The notes under the pieces were generated by a model. The model ran no database searches. It had not been told where the DNA came from and saw only the letters and a list, made by a program, of their open reading frames with translations. A program made the translations under genes and the position numbers. From the NCBI RefSeq assembly GCF_009707955.1, contig NZ_WMDQ01000009.1:124001-188000 (forward strand): a DNA stretch of 64,000 nt. Direction: 5' to 3'. This DNA comes from Flavobacterium sp. LC2016-13. GTDB lineage: Bacteria > Bacteroidota > Bacteroidia > Flavobacteriales > Flavobacteriaceae. This document shows, piece by piece, positions 51,493 to 60,063 of this stretch. Positions within the stretch are counted from its first letter, which is position 1; each line of letters begins with the position of its first letter.

Positions 51493-53091
51493 ATGAAAAA
51501 TATAATAAAAAGAAGCAGTGTTATTGCCGTAGCAATGTTGATGTTAATCTCATCGTCTTGCTCGCAGGACTTTTTAGATGTACCTGCCGAAGGAACTCCT
51601 ACAATTGGTAATTATTACGATTCAGATACAAAACTTGATAATGCAAGCAACGGATTATATGGCATCGTTTGGTTTAATATGAACAAATCGGCTTTTTACG
51701 GTATTACAGATGTAATTTCAGGTAATATGTATGCGAGCCAATATAATGACTTTGGTAAATTCACAGATTTGAGTTTTACCAATTCACAAGCTTTTATTTC
51801 TGATGCGTGGAGATCATGTTTTGGTGCAATAGCAAATTCTAATGCTTACATTAATAATTTACCTCAAAGTGTTGGGCCAAATGTTAGTCCGGCAGCATTA
51901 AATAATGCTTTAGGGGAAGCACATTTTATCAGAGCTTTTTCTTATTTCTTCTTAGTGAGATTATGGGGCAATGTGCCAATTATCGAAAACAATGCAGATT
52001 ATTCTAAAAACTTTGTTATTCCTAGTAATCCCGTTGATGATGTTTATACTTTTATAGAAAACGACTTAAAATTTGCCATTGCCAATTTAAGATCTAAAAA
52101 CAGAGGTTCTGATTATGCTTCAAATGCGCATGTGTCTAGCGGATCTGCAAAAGCCTTTTTAGCAAAAGTATATTTATACCAAAAAAAGTATGACCTGGCA
52201 AGAGCAATGGCTCAGGAAGTAATTACAAGCGGAGAATTTAAATTGTTAGGTGGAGAAGAATTGCCTACAAAATCTTTTGCTGATTTATGGCTTCAAAAAA
52301 ACAATAACAACGAAGAATCAATCTTTTCATGGCAATGGACAGGAGCCGGAACTTATTTTGAAGGTAATTTCTCAAACACATTATTTGCTCCCGAAAACAG
52401 ATTGGTAGAAACTACCTATTCAGGTCAAATTGCGCCATCTCAGGATTTAATTCATAATGTTTTTGAAAATGGAGATAAAAGAAGAGCAGAAACATTTATG
52501 CTGCCGGGAGATTATTATCCAAATCTAACGTATGCTCAAACACTTGCTGTAGATTCTCCAAAACTATTAGGCTACACATTCGAAATCGCAAATGAAGCTC
52601 AAAACTCAGGAGCAGGATTGAAAAAATATGTAATCGGAAAAGAAAATTTACCTATTACCGGGCCGTTTAATGCTCCATTTAATGGAGAAAGCAGCATGAA
52701 CAGTTATATGATGCGTTATGCAGAATTATTATTAATTCATGCCGAAGCAATATTAGGTTCACAATCAGGAAGCACTTCTGATGCATTAGCGCTTAAATCT
52801 TTTAATGCAGTTCGTAAAAGAGCAGGTTTGCCTGAGAAAGCTTCTATTTCTTTTGATGATATATTTAAAGAAAGACGTGCGGAATTAGCTTGCGAAGGAG
52901 ATTATTATTTCGATTTAGGACGTTTGCCTTTCAGCAAAGCCAAAGAAATATTAGAAGCACAAAACAGAGGAGATCAAGACATAGAAAAACACATTACAAT
53001 TTCTGCAACAAGTCTTTTATTGCCATATCCAGCTGATGACTTAATTAAAAATCCAAAATTGACAGAAGTAGCACCGTATACTTTTAAATAA
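51493..53091 (+). CDS. SusD-like surface glycan-binding lipoprotein
   Basis: The 532-residue protein begins MKNIIKRSSVIAVAMLMLISSSC, a lipoprotein signal. It has the SusD/RagB alpha-helical fold with TPR-like helices (ALGEAHFIRAFSYFFLVRLWGNVP, FLAKVYLYQKKYDLARAMA, MRYAELLLIHAEA, ERRAELACEGDYYFDLGR). It binds glycan at the surface and hands it to SusC, 11 bp upstream. Confidence 0.97.
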   Translation: MKNIIKRSSVIAVAMLMLISSSCSQDFLDVPAEGTPTIGNYYDSDTKLDNASNGLYGIVWFNMNKSAFYGITDVISGNMYASQYNDFGKFTDLSFTNSQAFISDAWRSCFGAIANSNAYINNLPQSVGPNVSPAALNNALGEAHFIRAFSYFFLVRLWGNVPIIENNADYSKNFVIPSNPVDDVYTFIENDLKFAIANLRSKNRGSDYASNAHVSSGSAKAFLAKVYLYQKKYDLARAMAQEVITSGEFKLLGGEELPTKSFADLWLQKNNNNEESIFSWQWTGAGTYFEGNFSNTLFAPENRLVETTYSGQIAPSQDLIHNVFENGDKRRAETFMLPGDYYPNLTYAQTLAVDSPKLLGYTFEIANEAQNSGAGLKKYVIGKENLPITGPFNAPFNGESSMNSYMMRYAELLLIHAEAILGSQSGSTSDALALKSFNAVRKRAGLPEKASISFDDIFKERRAELACEGDYYFDLGRLPFSKAKEILEAQNRGDQDIEKHITISATSLLLPYPADDLIKNPKLTEVAPYTFK

Positions 53092-53107
53092 TTTTAAAAA
53101 TAAAAAT

Positions 53108-54166
53108 ATGAAAAATATAAAAATTGTTTCGTTAACAGCATGTATCGCATGGGTGTTTTCTTTAATGCTTTTTAGTTCATGCTCAAATGATGATAATAAT
53201 ACAGAAGCTACTGGTGGTGGCCCTGTTATAGAATCAGTATCACCTTCAGGATATAATGAAGATGGTAGTATGAAACCATTAACTCCGGTAACAATAGGAG
53301 ATCCAAAAAATTACTACGTCATTCACGGGAAAGGATTTCTTAGTACAACAAAGATTTATTTTAATGATTTTGATACTTATTTCAGACCAACTTTTGTAAC
53401 AGACACCGATATTATTGTATTAATCGATGAAAATACGCCTTATGCAAACGCTTCAAATCAGTTAAAAGTAGTTACAGCGGGCGGTACAGCAACTTTTGAT
53501 TTTATGGTTGCGCCACCAGTGCCAACATTTAGTAGTTTTAATTTAATAAACGCTTCCGAAGGTGATGAGGTAACTATTAAAGGAAAATATTTCTTAAATC
53601 CGGTGGTTACGCTTGCAAAAACTGCTACACTACCAGCTGTTCCAGTAACGATAGTATCTTCTACACTAGAGCAAATTGTGGTAAAAATACCGGCAAATGC
53701 TAATTTCAGAACTCTTGCCGTAACCAATATATCCGGAACTGCAGTTGCGAAAGAAGCTATAGGAACGGCATTGTATGATGATGAACTTTACGGAATGCAA
53801 TGGGGAGGGCCTTGGGCAGGAAAAGGCGTAAATTTTGCTTTTGAAGGAGATGCATATCAGGGAAATAAATCATGGCGTTGGGAATTTGGACAATGGGATG
53901 GAGGAAACTGGGGTTTCAATGTTGATATGACACCATATAAAGCCTTAAGAGTTGCTGTTAAAGGTTCAAAAAACGGACGTGTGAATTTTAGTGTAAACGG
54001 AGGAACTAATTATGTTATTCCTGTTACAACGACATGGGTTTATATTGAAATTCCTTTAAGCGATTTAGGAAACCCTACAAGCGTTACCATGCTTACATTT
54101 CAGGAATCTAATAATGATGGAGGTAACACTGTATTGTTTGATGATATTGGTTTTGTTTTAAAATAA
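53108..54166 (+). CDS. IPT/TIG-domain surface glycan-binding lipoprotein (SusE position)
   Basis: The 352-residue lipoprotein (lipobox Cys followed by SNDDNNTE, an acidic export signal) has two IPT/TIG Ig-like domains (~30-215). A C-terminal beta-sandwich rich in aromatic residues follows (GMQWGGPWAGKGVNFAF, WRWEFGQWDGGNWGFNV), resembling a carbohydrate-binding module. It is third after susC and susD, the usual place of a surface glycan-binding protein. A strong terminator follows. Confidence 0.88.
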   Translation: MKNIKIVSLTACIAWVFSLMLFSSCSNDDNNTEATGGGPVIESVSPSGYNEDGSMKPLTPVTIGDPKNYYVIHGKGFLSTTKIYFNDFDTYFRPTFVTDTDIIVLIDENTPYANASNQLKVVTAGGTATFDFMVAPPVPTFSSFNLINASEGDEVTIKGKYFLNPVVTLAKTATLPAVPVTIVSSTLEQIVVKIPANANFRTLAVTNISGTAVAKEAIGTALYDDELYGMQWGGPWAGKGVNFAFEGDAYQGNKSWRWEFGQWDGGNWGFNVDMTPYKALRVAVKGSKNGRVNFSVNGGTNYVIPVTTTWVYIEIPLSDLGNPTSVTMLTFQESNNDGGNTVLFDDIGFVLK

Positions 54167-54196
54167 AAGCATTTATTATATTTTGAATTTTGTTTC

Positions 54197-54236
54197 AAGT
54201 ATTCCCTAATCTACTCAATTAGGGAATACTTTTTTA
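54197..54236 (+). terminator. Strong intrinsic terminator between the SusCDE block and GH27
   Basis: A perfect 14-bp stem (AAGTATTCCCTAAT / ATTAGGGAATACTT) with a 7-base loop and T-run lies inside the locus. It should cut transcription before the two hydrolase genes. Confidence 0.85.
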
Positions 54237-54260
54237 TACTATATTTTAAAATCGATTTTG

Positions 54261-55496
54261 ATGAAAAAAATAATTTTAATAGTGACTTTAAGTGTTTCGA
54301 TGTTAGGTTTTGGACAAGGAAATACACATACACAAGCAGGTGGAAAGTTTGAAGGTTTGGCGATGACACCTCCAATGGGTTGGAATTCGTGGAATACTTT
54401 CGGAACAAGTATCGACGAAAAACTGGTAAAAGAAACAGCAGATATAATGGTTTCGTCAGGAATGGCTGCTGCAGGATATAAATATATTGTACTCGATGAT
54501 GGCTGGATGACCAGAGAACGAGATGTTAACGGTGATTTAGTTCCTGATCCGGTAAAATTTCCTAACGGAATGAAAGCGGTAATTGATTATGTGCATAATA
54601 AAGGTTTAAAATTTGGGTTGTACAATTGTGCCGGAACGCAAACCTGTGCAGGTTATCCCGGAACTCGCGGTTACGAATATCAGGATGCTCGTTTTTATGC
54701 TAAATTAGGAATCGATTTCCTGAAATACGATTGGTGTAATACAAAAGGAATAACCGCTCCCGAAGCTTATACGACAATGAGCAACGCTCTTAAAACTGCC
54801 GGAAGACCAATTGTTTTTAGTCTTTGCGAATGGGGAGATAATCAACCGTGGGAATGGGGAAAACCAATTGGTAATCTTTGGAGGATTTCAGGAGATATTT
54901 ATCCTTGTTTTGATTGCGAATTTAAACATGAAGAAGGAAATTGGTCTTCCTGGGGATTTATGAAAATTGTCGAAATGCGAAAAGATATTCGTAAATATTC
55001 AGGTCCTGATCATTGGAATGATTTTGATATGATGGAAGTTGGCAATGAAATGAATGACATTGAAGATAAATCACATTTTTCGATGTGGTGTATGATGGCT
55101 TCTCCGCTTGTTGCCGGAAATGATTTTAGAAAAATGTCTAAAGAAACCCTGGCAATTTTAACCAATAAAGAATTGATCGCCATTAATCAGGATAAATTAG
55201 GAATTCAGGGTTTTAAATATGCTGCTGAAGACGGATTAGAAGTTTGGCTAAAACCTTTATCAGATGGAAATTGGGCTGTCACTTTTTTAAACAGAAGCGA
55301 TGTTGCAAAAAAAATCAATTTTGATTGGAAAAAACATCTCATTAAAGATGTCGATTTTGGTTATGAAGCTGATTTTAGTAAAACAGTTTTTAAATTAAAA
55401 GATCTTTGGAAAAACAAAGAAATCGGCAATACTAAAAAAAACTTTATGGCTGATCTTGCTTCTCATGATGTAATTACACTGCGATTAATTCCGTAA
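54261..55496 (+). CDS. GH27 alpha-galactosidase
   Basis: From the ATG at 54261 (411 residues; a TTG lies one codon earlier) the protein has a signal peptide (KKIILIVTLSVSMLGFG). The GH27 barrel has TPPMGWNSWNTFG, YIVLDDGWM, nucleophile Asp in FLKYDWCN (~150) and acid/base Asp in LWRISGDIYP (~208). It should strip alpha-1,6-galactose from galactomannan oligosaccharides in the periplasm. It is followed by a GH5 gene 11 bp downstream. Possible own promoter TATATTTT is at 54239-54246. Confidence 0.95.
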   Translation: MKKIILIVTLSVSMLGFGQGNTHTQAGGKFEGLAMTPPMGWNSWNTFGTSIDEKLVKETADIMVSSGMAAAGYKYIVLDDGWMTRERDVNGDLVPDPVKFPNGMKAVIDYVHNKGLKFGLYNCAGTQTCAGYPGTRGYEYQDARFYAKLGIDFLKYDWCNTKGITAPEAYTTMSNALKTAGRPIVFSLCEWGDNQPWEWGKPIGNLWRISGDIYPCFDCEFKHEEGNWSSWGFMKIVEMRKDIRKYSGPDHWNDFDMMEVGNEMNDIEDKSHFSMWCMMASPLVAGNDFRKMSKETLAILTNKELIAINQDKLGIQGFKYAAEDGLEVWLKPLSDGNWAVTFLNRSDVAKKINFDWKKHLIKDVDFGYEADFSKTVFKLKDLWKNKEIGNTKKNFMADLASHDVITLRLIP

Positions 55497-55507
55497 AAAA
55501 GTTTACT

Positions 55508-56467
55508 ATGAAATCAAAAACCAAATTTTTTATTATTTCTTTATTTTTAATGTGTTACTTCTCTAATGCACAATTTGTAAAACAACACGGTCAATTAAAG
55601 GTTGTTGGAACTCAATTACTGGATAAAAACAATAATCCAATAGTTTTGCGTGGAATGAGTTTTGGCTGGCATAGTATGTGGCCAAGATTTTATAATGAAA
55701 AAGCAGTTCGCTGGTTAAAAAAAGATTTTAATTGCAATATCGTACGGGTTGCAATGGGTATAGAATTAGGAGAGATGTCTTATATGAAAGAACCGCAATT
55801 CTCAAAAGATAAAATAGAAGCTGTAATTAAAGGAGCAATAAAAGCAGATATTTATGTCATTATAGATTGGCACAGTCATAATGTTAATCTAAAAGAAGCC
55901 AGGGAATTCTTTGCAGAAATGTCTAAAAAATATGCCAAGTATCCCAATATAATATATGAGGTTTTTAATGAACCCGATTACGAAAGCTGGGCAGAAGTTA
56001 AGGCTTACGTCGAAGAAGTAATTAAGGTAATCAGAGAAAACGATCCAAACAATATTATTTTGGTTGGTTCGCCACATTGGGATCAGGACGTAGATCTTCC
56101 TGCGGCAGATCCTATAAAAGGATATAATAATTTAATGTACACCATGCATTTTTATGCCGCAACGCACGGTAAAGATTTAAGGGATAAAACAGATAAAGCA
56201 ATACAAAGCGGTTTGCCAATTTTTATTTCTGAATCGGCAGGAATGGAAGCAACAGGAGATGGACCGCTAGATTATAAATCCTGGCAAGAATATATAGATT
56301 GGATGGAATCCCGAAAACTGAGTTGGATAACATGGTCAGTTTCTGATAAAGATGAAACATGTTCTATATTAAAAAAGTCAGCCCAATCAGAAGGAAATTG
56401 GAAAGAGAAAGACTTAAAAGAATCGGGAATAAAAGTTCGTGAATATCTAAATAAATATAACCACTAA
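55508..56467 (+). CDS. GH5 (subfamily 2-like) endo-glucanase/mannanase
   Basis: The 319-residue secreted enzyme has a signal peptide (to ~21) and the compact GH5 barrel of bacterial cellulases: LRGMSFGWHSMWPRF, IDWHSHN, acid/base Glu in YEVFNEPDYESW (~157) and nucleophile Glu in FISESAGMEATG (~245). This wording is closest to subfamily 2 endo-beta-1,4-glucanases. With a GH3 glucosidase in the locus, cutting glucose-containing stretches of glucomannan is likely. No carbohydrate-binding module is attached. Confidence 0.9.
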   Translation: MKSKTKFFIISLFLMCYFSNAQFVKQHGQLKVVGTQLLDKNNNPIVLRGMSFGWHSMWPRFYNEKAVRWLKKDFNCNIVRVAMGIELGEMSYMKEPQFSKDKIEAVIKGAIKADIYVIIDWHSHNVNLKEAREFFAEMSKKYAKYPNIIYEVFNEPDYESWAEVKAYVEEVIKVIRENDPNNIILVGSPHWDQDVDLPAADPIKGYNNLMYTMHFYAATHGKDLRDKTDKAIQSGLPIFISESAGMEATGDGPLDYKSWQEYIDWMESRKLSWITWSVSDKDETCSILKKSAQSEGNWKEKDLKESGIKVREYLNKYNH

Positions 56468-56535
56468 AAATTTTCAGTATACCTATCGCTTCAATATTTA
56501 TCATAATGATATTTGAATCGATATAAATACATATC

Positions 56536-56566
56536 AAAAAGACGCACAGTTGTGCGTCTTTTTTTG
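56536..56566 (+). terminator. Intrinsic terminator of the GH27-GH5 transcript
   Basis: AAAAAGACGCACA pairs with TGTGCGTCTTTTT around a very short loop, with a T-run. The stem uses the same GACGCAC/GTGCGTC word as the repeat at 38811-38896. Confidence 0.85.
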
Positions 56567-56716
56567 TTTCTACAATCCATGATTCGAAATCTGCTATTTA
56601 TAAATCAATACTATTTTAATGTTTTGTTTTTGTAAGAATAATAATTCTGTTATTGTGAGGCTTTATTTTTGGTAAAACTTAATATGATTTTTCACTTTTA
56701 TATTCTTTAAAAATAA

Positions 56717-56764
56717 ATACCCCTATTTTTTATGGGGTATAATTTATTTTGAAGACTATTTTTG
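56717..56764 (+). promoter_or_regulatory. Candidate activator dyad plus promoter upstream of the porin gene
   Basis: ATACCCC (56717-56723) and GGGGTAT (56734-56740) form a 24-bp dyad. The -7 box TATTTTTG is at 56757-56764, so transcription would begin near 56771 and the dyad centre lies near -42, the classical position for CRP/FNR-type activation. A -33 TTG is absent, as expected for an activated promoter. The regulator is unknown. Confidence 0.45.
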
Positions 56765-57101
56765 TAAAATAGCTTCTAATTTTGAATGTAATTTCTTTTT
56801 AAACCCTTTATTGTTGGTGCGTTTTAGTTAAAAACCGTTATTGAATTTTCAAAAACAAAACGCTATAAATGTCAAATAACGATTATTGTTAAAATAATTT
56901 TTGTAATCCATAATTCTTGCTATAAAACATCAAAAAAATAGGTTTGAGTTCTTGTACTCATGCAAAAGTTAATAAATTCGCTAATGAAAATGAAGAGGTT
57001 TTAAGGGGTAATAAGAGGTTTTAGAAGTGACTTATAGTATACAATACATATATAAAAATTTAACTAACCAGAATCAATTAATAACTAAAACCAATTAAAA
57101 C

Positions 57102-58193
57102 ATGAAAAAAGTATGTCACATTTTAGCTGCGATGCTAACGAGCTCTTTTGCTTTTGCTCAAGATGATACCGAAACGACAGTTTCGCCGGCAACAACTTGG
57201 GGAGGATCAGCAGATGCTTATTACAAATATGATTTTTCAAAACAAATGAATGGATTAACGAGCTTTACCAACTCACAAGATTCATTCGAATTAGGAATGG
57301 CTTCCGTACAAGCAAGTCACACATTCGGCAAAGCTTCTGTTTTTGTCGATTTAGGATTCGGAAAAAGAGCAGGAGAATTTTCATATAATGAAACAACAGA
57401 TAAAGATATTAACGCAAAATTTTTAATTAAACAATTATTTTTCACCTATCAGATTACTGATAAATTTAAAGTTGTCGCAGGTAGTTTTGGTACACATATA
57501 GGATATGAAGTATTAGACGCAATAGGAAATAAAAATTATAGTATGTCTTATGCGTTTTCATACGGGCCATTCTTTAATACTGGGGTAAAAGCACAATATA
57601 CCTCAGGAAAATTTACGGCAATGTTTGGTATAACAAATCCAACCGATTTTAAATCAGCAATGGATGCAGGTTCAAGTCAAAAAACATACATCGGACAAGT
57701 AGGTTTTGTTGGCGAAACAGGTAGTGCATATTTAAACTTTACATCAGGAAGTACTAATCCTACTCCGGGAAGTTTGGTAATACCAACAGACGAAAACAAA
57801 ACGCAGTTTGATTTAACTGCTTCAAAAACAATAAGTGATAGTTTTGGTCTTGGATTGAATGCGACTTATGCTAAATCTAAAAATGATTTTGACAGTACGT
57901 TAGATGGAGAATGGTTTTCGATAGTTGGATATGCTAATTACGCATTCAAGCCATCTTTAAGTTTAGCATACAGAATTGAATATTTCGATGCTAAAGATGC
58001 TTTAAATCTTGGAACTTTAAACGGTTCTAGTGTATTTGCAAATACGGTTTCATTAAATTATAAAGTTGGAAAACTTACAATAATTCCTGAGTTAAGATAC
58101 GATGCTGCATCAGAAGATATCTTTTTAGATAGTGATGCTGCTCCAACAGGAGGATCTTTCTACGGATTAATTGCTACAACATACTCTTTCTAG
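57102..58193 (+). CDS. Outer membrane beta-barrel porin (OmpL-like, BBP2 family)
   Basis: The 363-residue protein has a signal peptide (KKVCHILAAMLTSSFAFA) and a barrel of alternating strands. WGGSADAYYKYDF, VFVDLGFGKRAGEF, LFFTYQITDKFKVVAGSFGTHIGYEV and the terminal SFYGLIATTYSF strand ending in Phe fit the putative beta-barrel porin-2 family. It probably allows diffusion of small solutes. It is monocistronic with an unusually long upstream region. Confidence 0.85.
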   Translation: MKKVCHILAAMLTSSFAFAQDDTETTVSPATTWGGSADAYYKYDFSKQMNGLTSFTNSQDSFELGMASVQASHTFGKASVFVDLGFGKRAGEFSYNETTDKDINAKFLIKQLFFTYQITDKFKVVAGSFGTHIGYEVLDAIGNKNYSMSYAFSYGPFFNTGVKAQYTSGKFTAMFGITNPTDFKSAMDAGSSQKTYIGQVGFVGETGSAYLNFTSGSTNPTPGSLVIPTDENKTQFDLTASKTISDSFGLGLNATYAKSKNDFDSTLDGEWFSIVGYANYAFKPSLSLAYRIEYFDAKDALNLGTLNGSSVFANTVSLNYKVGKLTIIPELRYDAASEDIFLDSDAAPTGGSFYGLIATTYSF

Positions 58194-58224
58194 AGATAAA
58201 GATTGATATTTTTTTTTTTTTTGG

Positions 58225-58263
58225 AGCTGTCACTACATAATAATGTTTTGGCAGCTTTTTTAT
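58225..58263 (+). terminator. Intrinsic terminator of the porin gene
   Basis: AGCTGTCAC... pairs with ...TTGGCAGCT (one G-U), followed by T residues. Confidence 0.7.
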
Positions 58264-58273
58264 TTGGTTATTT

Positions 58274-58464
58274 TTTTGCCACAGATTAAAGGATTTTTTC
58301 AGCCACGAATTTCACTAATTCCACTAATTTCTATGCTGCTTAAACTTAACTAAATTGTACGGTTTTAATTTGTGCTAATTAGTGAAATTCGTGGCAAAAA
58401 CAGACATCAGTATCAAAGAAGAATTAATCTTTTTAATCCTTTTAATCTGTGGCAAAAACTAAAA
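58274..58464. repeat. Nested inverted repeats between the porin and amidase genes
   Basis: The outer arms (TTTTGCCACAGATTAAAGGATT on the left; complement near 58434-58457 with one extra T) enclose perfect 19-bp inner arms (GCCACGAATTTCACTAATT near 58300 and its complement near 58380). The 337-bp gap otherwise holds two terminators and no gene. Confidence 0.75.
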
Positions 58465-58468
58465 CTTG

Positions 58469-58510
58469 ATATAAAAAAAACGCGTTTCTAAATATTTAGA
58501 AACGCGTTTT
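58469..58510 (-). terminator. Perfect 34-bp palindromic terminator of the amidase gene
   Basis: 58477-58510 is a perfect palindrome (arm AAAACGCGTTTCTAAAT). On the minus strand it is followed by eight T, so it should end the amidase transcript. Confidence 0.88.
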
Positions 58511-58530
58511 ATATTTTATTATTTGATGTT

Positions 58531-59436
58531 TTACTGAACCTGTTTTTTATAGATTGAATAAATAGTATCTATAGTTTTTCGATCCAGAACCGAAGTTGTA
58601 TCCGTTTGAATATAATGCAATTTGAAAGCTTGAATTGCTGCTGAAAGATTCTTAGTATTATAACCAATGATTCTTAGGGCTTGTTCAATTTTAAAATCAA
58701 AAGGAGCCTCTTCCAGAATTTCGTCCGGCCAGATTCCGAAACCTTTCTCAGCTAATGTTTTCCATGGAAATAATGCGCTTGGATCTTGTTTTCTCCCAGG
58801 AGCAATATCAGCATGAGCTAAAAAGTTTTGAGTCGGAATATTATAATCTTTTTTTAGTTTAGTCAAAAGAGCAACCAAACTGCTTATTTGAGCTTCTGTG
58901 AAAGGTTTAGAACCATTATTATCAAGTTCGATACCAATTGAACTTGAATTTAAATCAGTGTTTTTACCCCATGTAGATGCTCCGGCATGCCAGGCTCTTA
59001 AATAATCATTTAGCATTTGAACCACTTTCCCATTTTCAGATATCACATAATGAGCACTCACTTGTGTTCTGGTTTTTGTAAAAGTGTTTATAGTTTGCTG
59101 AATTGAATCTTGGGCTGTATGGTGAATAATGACAAAACTTGGTTTTCTCAAATTAAAATTTACAGTCCCAATCCATTCCGTATTTATACCGTTTAGTAAA
59201 GCCGTAGATCCCGTTTTTGATAATGTATCTTTTACGATACCCAATTGCTGTGCATAAGTAGTATCTATAACCACAGGAGTAATTCCCGGAATTGGTTGAG
59301 CTTCTTTGCTTGTAATTTGACCCTCTAGAGTTTTAAGCTGCTGATCATAAACTTTCTCGGTACTTTTATAAGGATTTGTAGAGCAAGAAGTAATTATAAT
59401 TGCTAAAACAAGATAACACAGATGTCTTTTTACCAT
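58531..59436 (-). CDS. N-acetylmuramoyl-L-alanine amidase (amidase_2), lipoprotein
   Basis: The 301-residue lipoprotein (MVKRHLCYLVLAIIITSC) has an amidase_2 zinc domain at ~100-250. The His ligand is in VIIHHTAQDS, then HYVISENGKVVQML, RAWHAG, SIGIELDNNG and the second ligand pair in LAHADIAPGRKQDP. It cleaves the bond between MurNAc and L-Ala in peptidoglycan, as AmiD does at the outer membrane. A C-terminal ~50-residue helical tail follows, like a peptidoglycan-binding region. It is followed by the Gly-rich protein gene on the same strand upstream. Confidence 0.93.
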   Translation of the reverse strand: MVKRHLCYLVLAIIITSCSTNPYKSTEKVYDQQLKTLEGQITSKEAQPIPGITPVVIDTTYAQQLGIVKDTLSKTGSTALLNGINTEWIGTVNFNLRKPSFVIIHHTAQDSIQQTINTFTKTRTQVSAHYVISENGKVVQMLNDYLRAWHAGASTWGKNTDLNSSSIGIELDNNGSKPFTEAQISSLVALLTKLKKDYNIPTQNFLAHADIAPGRKQDPSALFPWKTLAEKGFGIWPDEILEEAPFDFKIEQALRIIGYNTKNLSAAIQAFKLHYIQTDTTSVLDRKTIDTIYSIYKKQVQ

Positions 59437-59467
59437 GATTATTACATTGTAAGATTAATAGAAATAG

Positions 59468-60022
59468 TTATTCTTTTACTGTTTCTGTGTTTTCTTTTGT
59501 TTCTTTAGAGTCATTGGAGTCTTTTTCTTTTTTCTTTTTAGACTTCGTTTTTTTTATCTCTTTAAAATTCGCCATAAAGGCCGTATATTTTTCAATTTGA
59601 TCAGGATTAAGAAAAGCAGTTACTTTTTTTGTTGTACTTTCTCTTAAAGCTTTCATTTGCTCCATTTTTTCGTCCTGACTGCTGCTTTCATTTTTCAAAA
59701 GAATTCCTTGTTCTCTCATGCTGTCAGCAAATACATTCGTGATTGCAATAGCTTGTAATTCATCAAGGTTTACTTCCGGTTTCATTTGCTCTACAATTTT
59801 TGCAGCTGTTTCTTCAGGAGGAACTTCTTTAGGTTTACTCGTGTTGCCTTGAGGTCCAGCCATCATGCTTCTGTCCATTCCGCCACCTCTTCCGTAGCCA
59901 CCGCCACCTCCATAGCCGCCACCGCCGTAACCATTATTGTATCCGTTTCCATATTGAGCCGAAACAAAATTGAAACTTAGTAAGGTGAAAACTAAAATAA
60001 ATAAAAATTGGATAGGTCTCAT
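59468..60022 (-). CDS. Secreted Gly-rich, charged small protein (Spy/CpxP-like helical body)
   Basis: From the ATG at 60022 the protein is 184 residues. It has a signal peptide (MRPIQFLFILVFTLLSFNFVSA), a Tyr/Gly tract (~22-45), a helical body with KMEQMKALRESTTKKVTAFLNPDQIEKYTAFM (~95-140) and a Lys/Glu-rich tail. The LxxxQxxKYxxF pattern resembles periplasmic Spy/LTXXQ-type chaperone-like proteins found in Bacteroidota. The assignment is tentative. The stretch from 60049 adds no plausible signal. Confidence 0.7.
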   Translation of the reverse strand: MRPIQFLFILVFTLLSFNFVSAQYGNGYNNGYGGGGYGGGGGYGRGGGMDRSMMAGPQGNTSKPKEVPPEETAAKIVEQMKPEVNLDELQAIAITNVFADSMREQGILLKNESSSQDEKMEQMKALRESTTKKVTAFLNPDQIEKYTAFMANFKEIKKTKSKKKKEKDSNDSKETKENTETVKE

Positions 60023-60063
60023 AAAGTGGTTTTTATCAAAAGTTAACAAATGTTAGCGTAAAT

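Larger units (their letters stand above)
56468..57101. other. 634-bp intergenic region upstream of the porin gene
   Basis: No coding frame is evident. It contains, in order: a terminator (56536-56566), a 24-bp dyad (56717-56740), a TATTTTTG box (56757-56764), a stem GCGTTTT/AAAACGC around 56820-56865, and two AAGAGGTTTTA direct repeats (56993, 57013; 20 bp apart). These suggest a regulated porin promoter with a long leader. Confidence 0.5.

Noticed and set aside
56770..57101. Possible riboswitch or small RNA in the long porin leader
   Set aside because: I found one stem and direct repeats but no known riboswitch core or clear expression platform, so I only note the structure.
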